From Trifolium pratense (lineage: Eukaryota > Streptophyta > Magnoliopsida > Fabales > Fabaceae): 64,000 bases of DNA. This document shows positions 37,998 to 48,750 of this stretch, piece after piece. Position 1 is the stretch's first letter, and every line of letters starts with the position of its first letter. The stretch covers positions 47,542,409 through 47,606,408 of the forward strand of contig NC_060065.1 of assembly GCF_020283565.1 (NCBI RefSeq), in the 5' to 3' direction. The position numbers were made by a program, and so were the translations under genes. Under the pieces are notes generated by a model. The model saw only the letters and a program-made list of their open reading frames with translations. It was not told where the DNA came from and made no database searches.

Positions 37998-38960
37998 AGT
38001 TCTTCCAGAACTATGAAACTATATCATGGACGATCTTTATAATGATCAAGAACAATTCACTTTTTATGCAATCCTTCAAGGATGCTTGATATTAAAATAA
38101 TTCGTTTTCTTTGAGCAATCCTTCAAAATGCTTTAAACTTTTAGTTCTTCATAAATTATATCACAAATGATATTCATGGTGATCAATAACAATTCACTCT
38201 TTTTTTTTTATTAGTTCTCCAAAAACTATGTCCCAATCTTCAAAGCAATGATATAAAATTTCATTATTTGAGCAATACTTCGGAAATGCTTTAATATTAG
38301 GATTTTTTTTTCTTTAGTTCTTCAGGAACTATATCAAAATTAATCTTCATTACCAAATAAAATCATACTATTTGAGCAATCCTTCAAGGATGCTTTATTG
38401 TTAAATTCTTCAGGAATGCATGTATATTGAATTCTTCCGGAATTCATAAGAAATAATTCATAGCAAGTTCTCCAAGAACTATATAACATCATTGTAATGT
38501 AAAATTAATCATTTATGCAATCCTTTAGGGATACATATCACATTGAGTTATTAAGGGGAATTATATAACATATTGGCGCAATCCTTCAGGGATGCATATA
38601 GATTGAATTCTTCTAGAATTCAAAATGAATAAATAAAATAATGCTATATAAAAATGTGCAATCCTTCAGGGATGCATAGATATTGAATTCTTCTGGAATT
38701 CAAAAGAAATAAACAAAAATGCTATAACATACTAAAAAATATAAATTCATTTTACTTATATCTATGAATCTTCGGGATTCATATTTTAAAAGATATTTTA
38801 CGGTACTTTTAGGAACGTGGACTTATGAATCTTCAGGATTCATATTTTAAAATTTCATCGCACTACGAATCTTCAGGATTCATATATATTTCAAAAATTT
38901 CACCATGATACTTCTGGATCGTAGGTTATGAATCTTCGTGATTCATATTTTAAATTTCTT
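37998..38960 (-). repeat. Series of small hairpins in the copia leader
   Basis: About 18 short palindromes with 5-7-bp stems and a 5-nt loop around TTC(A/T/G)G occur in under 1 kb. Examples are AGTTCTTCCAGAACT (37998-38012), GAATTCTTCTGGAATTC (38685-38701) and ATGAATCTTCAGGATTCAT (38825-38843), plus imperfect GCAATCCTTCAGGGATGC copies. Three sequence classes alternate, while the loop core stays constant. They lie between the 5' LTR and the pol-like region. Confidence 0.8.
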
Positions 38961-39106
38961 TTTTATAATGGTGTTTCAATATCAAAAAAGAAATAAAGAG
39001 GATCTGGAAAAAAATAGAATAAAAAAATCATACAGAAAATAAAATTATCACTTCCCATGATTGTTATATCTTTCTTAAAAGAAGAGAGGCTATCGTGCTG
39101 ATAACG

Positions 39107-39493
39107 TGTTATAAACTATTTCTAACATGAACCATAATATGGAAGAATAGAGAAGAAGAAGAAGAAGAAGAAGAAGAAGAAGAAGAAGAAGAAGAAGAAG
39201 AAGAAGAAGAAGAAGAAGAAGAAGAAGAAGAAGAAGAAGAAGAAGAAGAAGAAGAAGAAGAAGAAGAAGAAGAAGAAGAAGAAGAAGAAGAAGAAGAAGA
39301 AGAAGAAGAAGAAGAAGAAGAAGAAGAAGAAGAAGAAGAAGAAGAAGAGGAGAAAAGAGAAAAGAATAGACTTTGTATTATTCTATTCAAGGTGTGCTTT
39401 ACATTGTAACAAAGGAGTCTTATTTATAGGACACAATTAGGGGACAAGAAAACCTACACAATAATGGACATTCATTACATATTATTCATAACA
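39107..39493 (-). repeat. Copia 5' LTR (387 bp) with longer GAA microsatellite
   Basis: Same sequence as the 33629 LTR but with about 65 GAA units at 39153-39347. The 23-unit difference explains nearly all of the 75-bp length difference between the LTRs. Confidence 0.9.
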
Positions 39494-39699
39494 GAAATAA
39501 CGTATTTACTATTAATAAATAATTTGATACAAATACCAAGTTCTAATGTAAAACAAATTGACCTCTAGAGATTACACTAACATATTTGCCTATAGGCATA
39601 CAAACAACTCTCCACCTTGGTCATTTGGCTCAAAGCATACAAACATTGACCTCTGAGGCTTATTTTTTTTTATTAATGTTTACCTTGGTCATACACCTT

Positions 39700-40170
39700 C
39701 TAAGGCAGGCTTTCACAAGTAATGTTTGCAAAAGAAGTCGTCGTCAACTTCACTGGGCCGAAAGCCACCAAAGGGGGAATTATATTCCCCATAACCACCT
39801 GTCCTTTAGCATCCAACAAGCACACTGTCAATTCACCCAAACTCCCTTGTATTGGCGGCGGGGGAATTGTTCCAGATATCCGAAGAATCTAGAATATTCC
39901 CGAAAGGGTTCCAATTTTGCTAATGGATAGATGAAGTGTGACTTGTGTCACAAATCCGCTTCCACCAAGAAGACATATTCCCCTCCCTTGTTGATGAGCG
40001 TAGTCAATGACACTTTTCAACACATTAGCTCCATTAGCTATCTCAATCAAGTGAGGATAAAGTTCATTAGGGTTGTCATGTGTTTCTATGGCAACCGTTT
40101 TGACATTGTTCTTAGAGTCAATTGGACTCCCCTGAGGGCGAAGAGCAATGACAGAGGATATATAATTCAT
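39700..40170 (-). pseudogene. AHL (AT-hook, PPC/DUF296) gene, truncated and frameshifted
   Basis: AHL proteins bind AT-rich DNA via an AT-hook and assemble through the PPC domain. Here the frame from 40170 reads RPQGSPIDSKNNVKTVAIET (degenerate AT-hook/PPC start), then NVLKSVIDYAHQQGRGICLL and GGSGFVTQVTLH, and stops at 39889. The rest of the PPC domain continues in another frame (SGTIPPPP...GSLGELTVCLLDAKGQVVMG...FANITCESLP, stop at 39700). The core RGRP of the AT-hook is lost, the N-terminus is missing and at least one frameshift is present. It shares coding and 5' flank similarity with the array fragments at 11-19 kb. Confidence 0.8.
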
Positions 40171-40290
40171 GGACGTTGTTGTCTGTGTTGTTTCTTCTCG
40201 CAGTATCTTGATCGATCATCATCTTTTCTTTCACAATTGTTTGTCTTGCGTTGCATCTTTTAAATACTAGTGGAGAAGAAAATGAGATTA

Positions 40291-42330
40291 TTATTTTGTC
40301 AATGTGTTGACTTATTCCAATATACTTATTTACTCTTTTTGACCTTTCCTATTTCCCCCCCTAAAATAACTAACTAATTCACTGACCCATTTATTACATA
40401 TATAAATTAATTAATTGAATTTGCTTAATTTGCTTATTACATATATACATAATAGTACTACTCTGGTCAATATTATTAGCCCAAAAATATATTCAAATAT
40501 TGGTCACTATAATGTAGATAGTTGATCGAGATTTTTCACTAAACTTTAAAATGACAAATTAGTAAATTTAACATTAATATATATATATATCTTTTTTTTT
40601 TAATATTAAGGAGGGCTAAAGCCCAATTTAACTTATATTTTACATAAAATTTAGAAAATTAATTGCATAGAATTGATTTTTTTTTGGTCCAAAATTGATT
40701 TTCTTTATTCATTGTGAAAATAATTTTTTTCCTTATAATAATAATAATATGAGGGTGAAGTGTTTATTATATTCACCGATTTCCTATATAGTATACAAGA
40801 TACACATAATATAAATTGACATATTTTAACAAACTAACTTCAATAACATTAATTAAAAAATAATCACACGTTTCTCCATTTGAGAAAATTATAGTATAAT
40901 TTTAGAATAAGAAAATCTTTTGTAACTAATAAATCCTCATTTTAAAATAAAGAAAATCTCAAATACTTAGAATCACACAATCCTTCATTTTCTTACAAAA
41001 AAACATAATCCTTCATTTTGAGGTCCACAATATCTCATTTTATACCTCTCATTTAATAATTAGTTTTTGTCGAGGCTCTTATTTTGAAGAGATCCTATGC
41101 CATGACCATGACCTATATGGCACATCGGTAGGAGCCATCCAAACATACTTGTATTTTCCTTGTGAAATATTCATTGCCATTTTTACAATGTGAAATGTAT
41201 TATAATGTTTCAGGTTAAAAATATAAAAATTTGTCTAATCCATCTGATTAATTAATAGACAAATTTAGTTAACAAAGAATCGTCAGAAAATATATTCAAG
41301 TTCAAATTCTTAACGAAACAATTACTTTTCAAATTTTACTTACTATTTCAGTTGAATTTCAAATTATATATTCACTCACTTATCACGACAAAATAAAAAT
41401 AGCTGAGACTCTAAAATTATTAAAATCAATAAATAAATCATAAGAAAATAAAAAGCAACTACCCAACAACAAAAACTATAAACATGAAAAATGCAAAAAT
41501 GGAATTATGTGTAATTGCAATTTAATGAATGACTGATGACACACACATATCAATCAATGGACCAATAATATAGCACTCTTAAGTCATGAAGTCATTAAAC
41601 AACTAGCATAGGAGAGAACAAAAGAAGAAAAAGACATTAAACTTAAATTTCCAACTAACAATATCAGCAAATTAAATCAAAGAGCACCATGTTGAATTTA
41701 CCCCGCAACAGCAAACTACTAACTAGCATCACTTGAAAGCAACAACAACGTAGAAAACCAAAGAAAGTATCCTTAGTCAAACCTAAAATGGATTTTCCTC
41801 CACAAGTTTTTCTTGAGAAATTTATTACTAGTACATGTCGGATGCAGCATCAACCTTAGACAATCTCTATTCATTTTCCATTACATTATCATGTGGTAGA
41901 CAATCTGTACAAAGAGTTTAATGGATATCAGTGTAGATTAATTTTATGCTAATATATTAACATTTAATAGGAAGCAAATATTTCTCAATATCATACGATT
42001 AAAGTGGAGTATAATGATTATTTCATAAATGTAGCTCAAATGGTAGCTATCAGAGACATTATTGGAGTGATCAGGTGTAAAATTAATTTACATTATTTGT
42101 GCATATATTATTTTCTCAAATACAAATACAATAAGTTTAAGGGGAATTGTTGTCAAAAAGTAAAAAAAAGTTTAAGGAGAAATCATATTAATATCTAATG
42201 TGTGAATTACTAATTCAATTTATGAATTGTAGGATAATTAATTTAGTTTGTAAGATTATATATTAATAATTTAAAATATTTTCGAAATTTTTTAACACAT
42301 TTTTTGTTTTTAATTTTATAGTTTTTTTTT
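40291..42330. other. AT-rich intergenic
   Basis: No gene or RNA is recognised. The left part (40300-40560) is still similar to the array's AT-rich tails (CATTTATTACATATATAAATT..., GATAGTTGATCGAGAT), i.e. the ancestral AHL upstream region. Confidence 0.45.
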
Positions 42331-43039
42331 GGCTTAAATGCAGTTTTGACCCCTCAAGTTTCACAATTGCTTGATTTTGGCCCCCCACATTTCAATTGCT
42401 TGATTTTAACCCTCTAAGTTTCACAATTGCTTGATTTTAGCCCTCCAAGTTTCAATTGCTCGATTTTGGCCCCCCAAGTTTATCCCCTTTTGCATTTGCT
42501 AGCCCCCCGTTGACTTTTTTGACTATAAATTGCTTATGTGACATTTTAAAAAAATTAAAAATATGTTTTAATTAAAAAATAATAATATTTGCTTTTATAA
42601 AAATGTATTAAAAATTGTTTTTTTAATAAAAAGTTTAATAATTATTTTTTATTTAAAAAAAGTTTACAAAGTTTTTAAAAAATAATTCATAAAATGTTTT
42701 TTTTACTTTTTTATATAACAAAATTATTTTACAAACTACATATAATAAAAAAAAATTATAATTTAGTTTTTAAAAAACAATTTGTAATTTATTTATTTAT
42801 TTTTAAATACTTATTTAATTTTAAAATGCCACATAACCAATTTTTAATCAAAATATTCAACGGGGGGCTAGCAAATGCAAAAGGGGGTAAACTTGGGGGG
42901 CCAAAATCGAGCAATTGAAACTTGGAGGGCTAAAATCAAGCAATTGTGAAACTTAGGGGGTTAAAATCAAGCAATTAAAATGTGGGGGACCAAAATCAAG
43001 CAATTGTGAAACTTGGGGGGCCAAAACTGCATTTAAGCC
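42331..43039. mobile_element. Mutator-like MITE with 182-bp inverted repeats
   Basis: The 709-bp element begins GGCTTAAATGCAGTTTTGAC and ends CCAAAACTGCATTTAAGCC. Arms 42331-42512 and 42858-43039 are near-perfect inverted copies; each contains about four imperfect repeats of CAATTGCTTGATTTTGGCCC. Both sides are T-runs of at least nine bases, compatible with a 9-bp duplication but ambiguous. The AT-rich middle has no transposase. Confidence 0.75.
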
Positions 43040-43197
43040 TTTTTTTTTTTTGCTTTTCACCACTAGTTTAATCTGGTTCGGGGGTCAGTTCTGACATCAA
43101 GTGATTCCAGCCCCATCCCGATCGTAGTTGCGGGGGATCGAACCGTGATCCTCCCTACCAAGTTCAGCGTCAATCACGACTGAACCAATTAACGATT
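43040..43197 (-). mobile_element. tRNA-derived SINE
   Basis: On the minus strand the element has ATTGGTTCAGTCGTGATTG (A-box region), a B-box ACGGTTCGATCCCCC, a GATCGGGATGGGGCTGG body and an A-tail (T-run at about 43040-43052). It directly abuts the Mutator-like MITE and may have inserted at its T-rich edge. TSD not resolved. Confidence 0.7.
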
Positions 43198-43725
43198 GAT
43201 TAATTATATAATTCTCTTCACCATAAATAAACTCATTTGAGACGACGAGGTGTCAACCAAAATTCGAACTATTAATATTTTAAATTTTTAAAATTTTCTT
43301 ATCACATTTTTTGTTTTTAATTCCATAGGTACTCTTCGCTGAAAATAATCTCATTTGAGACGTGTTACCCGAAATTTGAACTTAAGTCACCACGTTATGT
43401 ACCATTAGTTAATATAATTGAGGTTTTTTTTAATTCCATGATCATTTTATAAAAGTTCAGTTTCATATAAATAAATAAATTGGTAGAGCGCTATATTTAA
43501 GAATTAAATATATATTTCATCTTATATATGATTTTTTTTTTTGACGCTATCATCTTATATATGATAAAATATGCTTTATTGGTAAAACACGTACTTCATT
43601 AATATATAATTTATGCATCCAAATTAAACTCCCAATGAATGAGGGCATGTCCAATCAAAATTAATTACTTTTAAATAAAAATATTCAAATATAGACTGTG
43701 TCTAATATAAAACTTTTAATATCAA

Positions 43726-43807
43726 GTCGATATGTCTGAGTGGTTAAGGAGACAGACTCGAAATCTGTTGGGCTTTGCCTGCGCAGGTTCGAATCTTGCT
43801 GTCGACG
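43726..43807 (+). tRNA. tRNA-Ser (anticodon CGA)
   Basis: An 82-nt cloverleaf. The acceptor GTCGATA pairs with TGTCGAC (one G-T), followed by discriminator G. The anticodon stem CAGA/TCTG encloses loop CTCGAAA with CGA at 43759-43761 (positions 34-36), reading UCG. A long variable arm (GGGCTTTGCCT) is typical of Ser. The T-arm GCAGG-TTCGAAT-CTTGC contains the B-box; GAGTGGTTAAGG is the A-box region. No intron. A T-rich run follows within about 10 bp, suitable as pol III terminator. Confidence 0.93.
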
Positions 43808-45110
43808 ATTTAATTTTATTTCTTGATTTCTTGATTTATGTATTAATAAATTAATAGTAGCCTCTAATGTTTTATTTAATTTAAATTTTATTTTGCCTAC
43901 AGTCATAAACCTCATAAGATGTGTTTAATTTAAGCTCAAGTGACTAATGAGCTTTTCTAGAAGGAATCGTTCGAAAAATTCCGAAAACAATTTTTAGTCA
44001 AACTTTATTTATCTCGCTGCTAAATTTTGGATTACTCGAGTCTTTCTCCTGAGAACCAGAATTAATATAAAAAAAGTAAAATATTATGTGTTCATAACAT
44101 TCAATTCCTACCATCATATCTCTCTCAACAACCAAATAAAATATAAGAAAGAGTGTAGGGACCCAGAAAATATGAATAAAAGTATGAATGAGATTTTTTC
44201 TTGGTACAAGAGTAAGAATGAGATTTTTAATTTTTGTTGAACAAATTTACAATAGTAGTATTGTTAATATTCACAGACAAAAATTTGAGATATTAAATTG
44301 CTTTTGAAAATTTCATAAGATGATCGGAAGATCAAAGTGTGTCATGCTTAAGGAGAATCGTACATGTATGGTGACCGTTAGTTAGTCTTGTGAATTTAGT
44401 ATTTGTGTCCTGTAAGTTTACAATGTAGATTTCGTGGCGATAGTTTGGAGATTTCTACCCTGTAAAGTTATAGTAACTCTTTGGTTTCCTTATTATTTGG
44501 GCCTAAGCTCTCTTTGTTTCCAAAAAAAACATTGAGTAATAAAAATTGTAATTATGAGAGTTTGCAATTTATCCTCGTAAAAAAAATAATACAATTGTGT
44601 GAGAGAGCTTGAGAGATTTAAAATTTCGCTTTGTAAAAATTAAATATCGAGTAATAAATTTTAATTGAGAATTGTTTTTATGTATTTGTGCTTATAATTG
44701 TGAGAAATTTCTTAATGTGATTATTTTTCCAACATAAAGTTTTTATATGATTATTTTTCCAACAGAAAGATATGTCTAAGATGATTTTTCCAGGAAAGAT
44801 GATTACATAATATGATTTATATTAATCATGCAACATTCACATAAATAAGTACAGTTATAGTGAAAAGAATTTCCTGCTATAACAGTAAAACACAGTAAAA
44901 AAAATCAAAGCTGTCTAATTTAATTTTAACGGTTAAGATTGTTTTCACTAAAAAAAACATAATTTTTAATATAAACCATTCAATCTAAGATTGATAGCTG
45001 AGATTAAAAATTGTGTGTAAGTGGATAATTATTACAACATTGAATTCTAATCCCACTTATATTAGTGAAGCTAATAAGAACTGCTCAATATAATATTATT
45101 AGCAATATCA
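43808..45110. other. Intergenic and 3' flank of the P450 gene, no gene
   Basis: AT-rich, with no recognisable coding or RNA features. The end next to 45110 should hold the P450 3' UTR. Confidence 0.5.
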
Positions 45111-46613
45111 TCATTTTTCAAAGACCCGAACCTGCAACCCATCCTTCAAAGAGGCAGTAAGACCCGGACTAAATCGGAGCTCCGGATTTCCATCGACCCG
45201 AATCTCAAACCTTCTAATCAAAGCAGCAACAACACATTTTATTTCCATTAAAGCCAATTCTTTCCCCAAACACACCCTAACACCACCTTGAAAAACAGGA
45301 TACTTAAACATACTCTCATTCACAAAAACTCCATCTTTCAACCACCTTTCCGGCTTAAACTCCCCACAATCGGATCCCCAAACCCGCTCCATCCGACCCA
45401 TTGCATACGGGTGATAAGTCACCCGACTACCTTTTCTCACATAACTTCCATCTGGTAACACATCATCTTTTTTTGCAAACTTTGAATCAAATTGAACTGG
45501 AGGGTAAAGTCTCATTGTTTCGTAAACAACAGCATTTAAGTAATGCATCTGACGAATCTCTTCAAAAGTCGGGTATTCTTGATCCGGGTTAATTATTACC
45601 CGGGTCACCTCGTCCTGAATCTTTTTCTCCACTTCTTGGTTATTCGATAATAACCAAAACAAACATGTTAAACTTGCTGCCACCGTGTCACGACCAGCCA
45701 ATAAAAAACTCACAACTATGTCTCTTATATATTTTTCATCGTTTACCGAACACATAAACCTCGAAAGAAGATCATTTCTAGCTGAAAAACCAATTTCCTT
45801 ACGCTTGTTAATGATCTTGTCCGTTAATTTGTTCACTACGCTGATCGCTTCTTTAAGATTCTTCTCTGAGCCGATATTGAAGAACCGTTTAATTTTCCAA
45901 ATCAACGGCGATGTTGACAATGCACGCCGAGCTGAAATCTTCGAAGCCACATCAAACGCATTGGCTAAATCCGAAACAGGTAACGATACATGAAGACATT
46001 GCGGGTCCCACCCGAACGAGAATTTACATATATTATCGAACGAAAAACGTCGCATAATGTCTTGTAAGTCGAAAACTTTTTCGGCATGTGCAAATGAGTT
46101 CATGAAAGGAATAAGTCTCGTATGAATTTCTTCAATAATTATTTCTAAAGCATAGGAACGTACCGTTACACTCGTGAGTTCGAGACTCGCCATTTTACGT
46201 TGAAAGTTCCATGAAACACCGTCGACATTAAATATACCATCACCGAGAAGATCACCGAGGATCGCGGAAAAGGGTTTTCCTTTAGGGTAATTTTCAAAAC
46301 GGGTTTTGAGAATATGTTCTATGTTTTGTTGATTGCATGTGATGGTGTTGTTAAGAACATGAATATGGATGGTTCCGGTTGGTGATTTTTTGAGAAGGTG
46401 AGTGTACCAATCACTAAGGTTTATGAATTCTTTGGTCCAATTCATTGTTAGGTAGCTACTACAAATGTTGCAATTGCACCATGGTTTTAGTCTTGAGATG
46501 AAGATGAGGAATGAGAAGATGGAGAAGAGGAGTGTGAAGGTGAAAAACATGATGTTGAAGATTGTGATGATAGGTGTGGAATTTTGTAACCACTCTGAAA
46601 TTTCAAAAGTCAT
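45111..46613 (-). CDS. CYP94C1: Cytochrome P450, CYP94C type (jasmonoyl-isoleucine oxidase-like), single exon
   Basis: CYP94C enzymes of the ER further oxidise 12-hydroxy-JA-Ile to the carboxy form, switching off jasmonate signalling; other CYP94s hydroxylate fatty acids. The frame has no intron, as usual for CYP94. From Met at 46613 it is 500 residues: N-terminal membrane anchor (about 13-40), CNCNICSSYLTMNWTKEFI and NLSDWYTHLLKKSPT as in CYP94C, I-helix AGRDT at 306-310, ExxR at E365-R368, FKPERW, and heme loop FQGGVRVCLGK with Cys448. All are intact. An in-frame Met 25 codons upstream (46688) would extend the protein past the anchor; I prefer 46613. Subfamily by recalled similarity; CYP94B is the alternative. 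Confidence 0.88.
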   Translation of the reverse strand: MTFEISEWLQNSTPIITIFNIMFFTFTLLFSIFSFLIFISRLKPWCNCNICSSYLTMNWTKEFINLSDWYTHLLKKSPTGTIHIHVLNNTITCNQQNIEHILKTRFENYPKGKPFSAILGDLLGDGIFNVDGVSWNFQRKMASLELTSVTVRSYALEIIIEEIHTRLIPFMNSFAHAEKVFDLQDIMRRFSFDNICKFSFGWDPQCLHVSLPVSDLANAFDVASKISARRALSTSPLIWKIKRFFNIGSEKNLKEAISVVNKLTDKIINKRKEIGFSARNDLLSRFMCSVNDEKYIRDIVVSFLLAGRDTVAASLTCLFWLLSNNQEVEKKIQDEVTRVIINPDQEYPTFEEIRQMHYLNAVVYETMRLYPPVQFDSKFAKKDDVLPDGSYVRKGSRVTYHPYAMGRMERVWGSDCGEFKPERWLKDGVFVNESMFKYPVFQGGVRVCLGKELALMEIKCVVAALIRRFEIRVDGNPELRFSPGLTASLKDGLQVRVFEK

Positions 46614-46664
46614 TTTGATTTTGTGGGGAATGAATGAGGTTTGAGAAAGGAGGCCGGTTGAGAA

Positions 46665-46812
46665 TATATATACATAAATATTCACCATTCATACATATAG
46701 TGGGAAAGTTTATTTTTTATAATGAGTCATTATATTATATAAAGTAAAAATGAACAACTTTGCAAGCTCATATATTAAAATTACTTGAGACCTTTTTTTA
46801 AAAAATCACGTG
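46665..46812 (-). promoter_or_regulatory. P450 promoter: TATA candidates and proximal G-box
   Basis: Two TATA candidates: TATATATA at 46672..46665 and TATATAA at 46741..46735. The first would exclude the upstream Met at 46688 from the mRNA, the second would include it. A G-box CACGTG lies at 46807-46812, 194 bp before the ATG; further G-boxes are at 47895-47900 and 47994-47999. G-boxes bind MYC2-type factors in jasmonate-responsive genes. Confidence 0.55.
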
Positions 46813-48033
46813 TTATTTCATTCAATTTCAAGGGGATATACTATAAGAGGTGATGAAAAATTTCCAACTAAAATACTATTGATTTAATAGTAAAATATTA
46901 AGTGTCCAAAATTTAATGTTAGCATATTAGTCATGTGATATCACCCGGAACAAAAGCAATAAATAATCATTTAAAAAAATTCAGTTGTTAGATGCAAAGA
47001 CATTATTATAGAGATATTGAGATTAAATACGAGATTTTTTACTTTTTTTTACACTGTTTAAAGTATGTGAGCTTAACGTTGTCAAAAAAAAAGGTATGTG
47101 AATTTAACTATTAAATATATTAAAATTAGTTAAGAGCGAATTTTTTTTATTCGCGCACAAATTAAAAAATATAATTAATTTTACACAAAAAGAAAAAATT
47201 ATCCTCGTCTTTATATTACTACTCCGCCAACTTCAACCTAACTGTTGGATGCTATGTCCACCAATTTTATCACTTTGATCATTGTATCTTGATCAAAATA
47301 AATTTTATAAAATCAACATTTACTCCATAAGACCAAAGACACGTTTAAAATGCTTCCAAAAATGATGATTTTTTTATTTTTCCATTGTTTTGTCAAGTTG
47401 TTTAGTGAATATAATTTTACTCTTAAGGTGAATAAGTAAAGCTAGTGCTGAAAGTTTAAATTTTAAAATTTACATATAAAATATGATTTCATTTCCTACA
47501 AATTGAGTTAAGCTTACATATTTTTTTATTGTTATTAATTATATGATTTTTTGACTAAATCTTTTTATGAGTTATAATAGTAATTTTATTTTCTTTGAAA
47601 GTTGAAATGTGGTAGCCAACCCACCACACAAGAAAATTGATGGGGGGACTAACGATCGATGGATAATTTTCAGCTAAATGGTTTTGTGAATCCTTTTTGG
47701 TCTATTATAATAGTATGTTTTTAGCAAATGTTGAACATGTAAAGAAACTAAAATTGAAATATTTATTTAAATGCTATGTTTGGAAATAGATGTGTATGGG
47801 CAAAGTAGAAAATAAACATTGAAGTGAGAAGCTGAAGTTGAAATTATGACAGACTGTGGCAGAGTTCTGAAAAGGATACTATTTGCATGATTAACACGTG
47901 GGAAAAATATGAAGACTCTACCTTACAAACGTCACTGCACACTGATACCAGTAGGTTTGGACTTTCGACTTTGGAGTTTGGACCATTCTAACGCACGTGA
48001 CTATTACGTCTCAATATAAAAATTTATTATTTA
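46813..48033. other. Upstream flank of the P450 gene
   Basis: AT-rich and without a gene. It contains the two distal CACGTG motifs at 47895 and 47994. Confidence 0.45.
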
Positions 48034-48160
48034 ATATATTTCGTCCCAAAATATTATGAAAAATTGGTCAAAGAAAGTTGATGTATCTAGTTCAAACTTT
48101 TAACCAAATACGACAATTTTTTTTGATTAATTTTCCCTTATATTTTGGGCGGAGGGGGTA
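48034..48160. mobile_element. Stowaway-like MITE
   Basis: Inverted ends TTCGTCCCAAAATATTATG (left) and CTTATATTTTGGGCGGAGGG (right) match the typical Stowaway terminus; the element is about 127 bp with an AT-rich middle. Confidence 0.5.
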
Positions 48161-48580
48161 TTTAAAAGGTTGAATGCATAAATTTTGTCAAATTTGTCCT
48201 CTTAACATGTTCCTTAAATGAGGACATTGTTACTGTAACATTCTGCATAATTTTATACTGTAGTAATAATTGCAATTACTATTCCCGTACAATGAGTGAG
48301 CTAGTTGACTGTATCACGCATGCTAATACATAACTTTAACGATTAACATTTTTAATTGTATGATAGTAAAAATTATAAAAATATGATATTTTGGAAATAC
48401 TCATCAAGATGAATCTAACAACATCTTATATGCTAATTTTTTTTTTTTAGTAGAAAAATAAAATCAAAGTAAGATACGTAAATAATGTATATAGTTAAAA
48501 TGACTCACTTATTTTGGGACGGAGGAAGTAATTTTTATTTGTTAAACTTTTTAGGCATTCATCTAAATAATAAGGCAAAT
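48161..48580. other. AT-rich intergenic
   Basis: No gene is seen. A lone Stowaway-like end (TTTTGGGACGGAGGAAGTA) occurs at about 48513. Confidence 0.4.
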
Positions 48581-48750
48581 GCTAAAATAGTGCCCCCGGG
48601 TACTCTTTAAGCCTTTAAATAGTAAGCTTTTATAGAATTTTTATCAAAATGCGTAAAGTCAACGCATTGAAAATTATAGTATTTAACTTTTTAAATAAAA
48701 AGTTTCTTTAAATGGAATGTTTAAAGAGTGCCCCGGGGGCACTCGTTAGC
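48581..48750. mobile_element. Short MITE with GC-rich ends
   Basis: The 170-bp element has inverted ends GCTAAAATAGTGCCCCCGGG and, at the right, CCCCGGGGGCACTCGTTAGC, then shared ACTCTTTAA. Flanks (AAGGCAAAT / AAGACCCAA) are only weakly similar, so the TSD is not certain. Confidence 0.65.

Larger units (their letters stand above)
33629..39493 (-). mobile_element. Ty1/copia LTR retrotransposon, degenerate coding, intact ends
   Basis: The 5865-bp element lies in minus orientation. LTRs are at 39107-39493 (5') and 33629-33940 (3'), both TGTTATGAAT...TTATAACA on the minus strand, with TSD GAAAT at 33624-33628 and 39494-39498. The polypurine tract AAGGGGGAG abuts the 3' LTR; CGTTATCAGCACG follows the 5' LTR as the probable primer site. 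Integrase-like sequence lies around 36.5-36.8 kb and RT-like sequence around 35.2-35.5 kb (TGSLDN.DYMKIPEGF), both broken by stops and frameshifts. Domain order places it in copia. No functional protein is encoded. Confidence 0.88.

Noticed and set aside
37998..38960. CRISPR-like array
   Set aside because: The repeats are short palindromes of several classes with irregular spacing, inside a plant retrotransposon in nuclear DNA.
43040..43197. Second tRNA gene
   Set aside because: It has A and B boxes but no cloverleaf, and continues into a SINE body with an A-tail.
46614..46688. 25-residue N-terminal extension of the P450
   Set aside because: It precedes the membrane anchor with no family counterpart; possible only if the upstream TATA is used, so the downstream Met is preferred.
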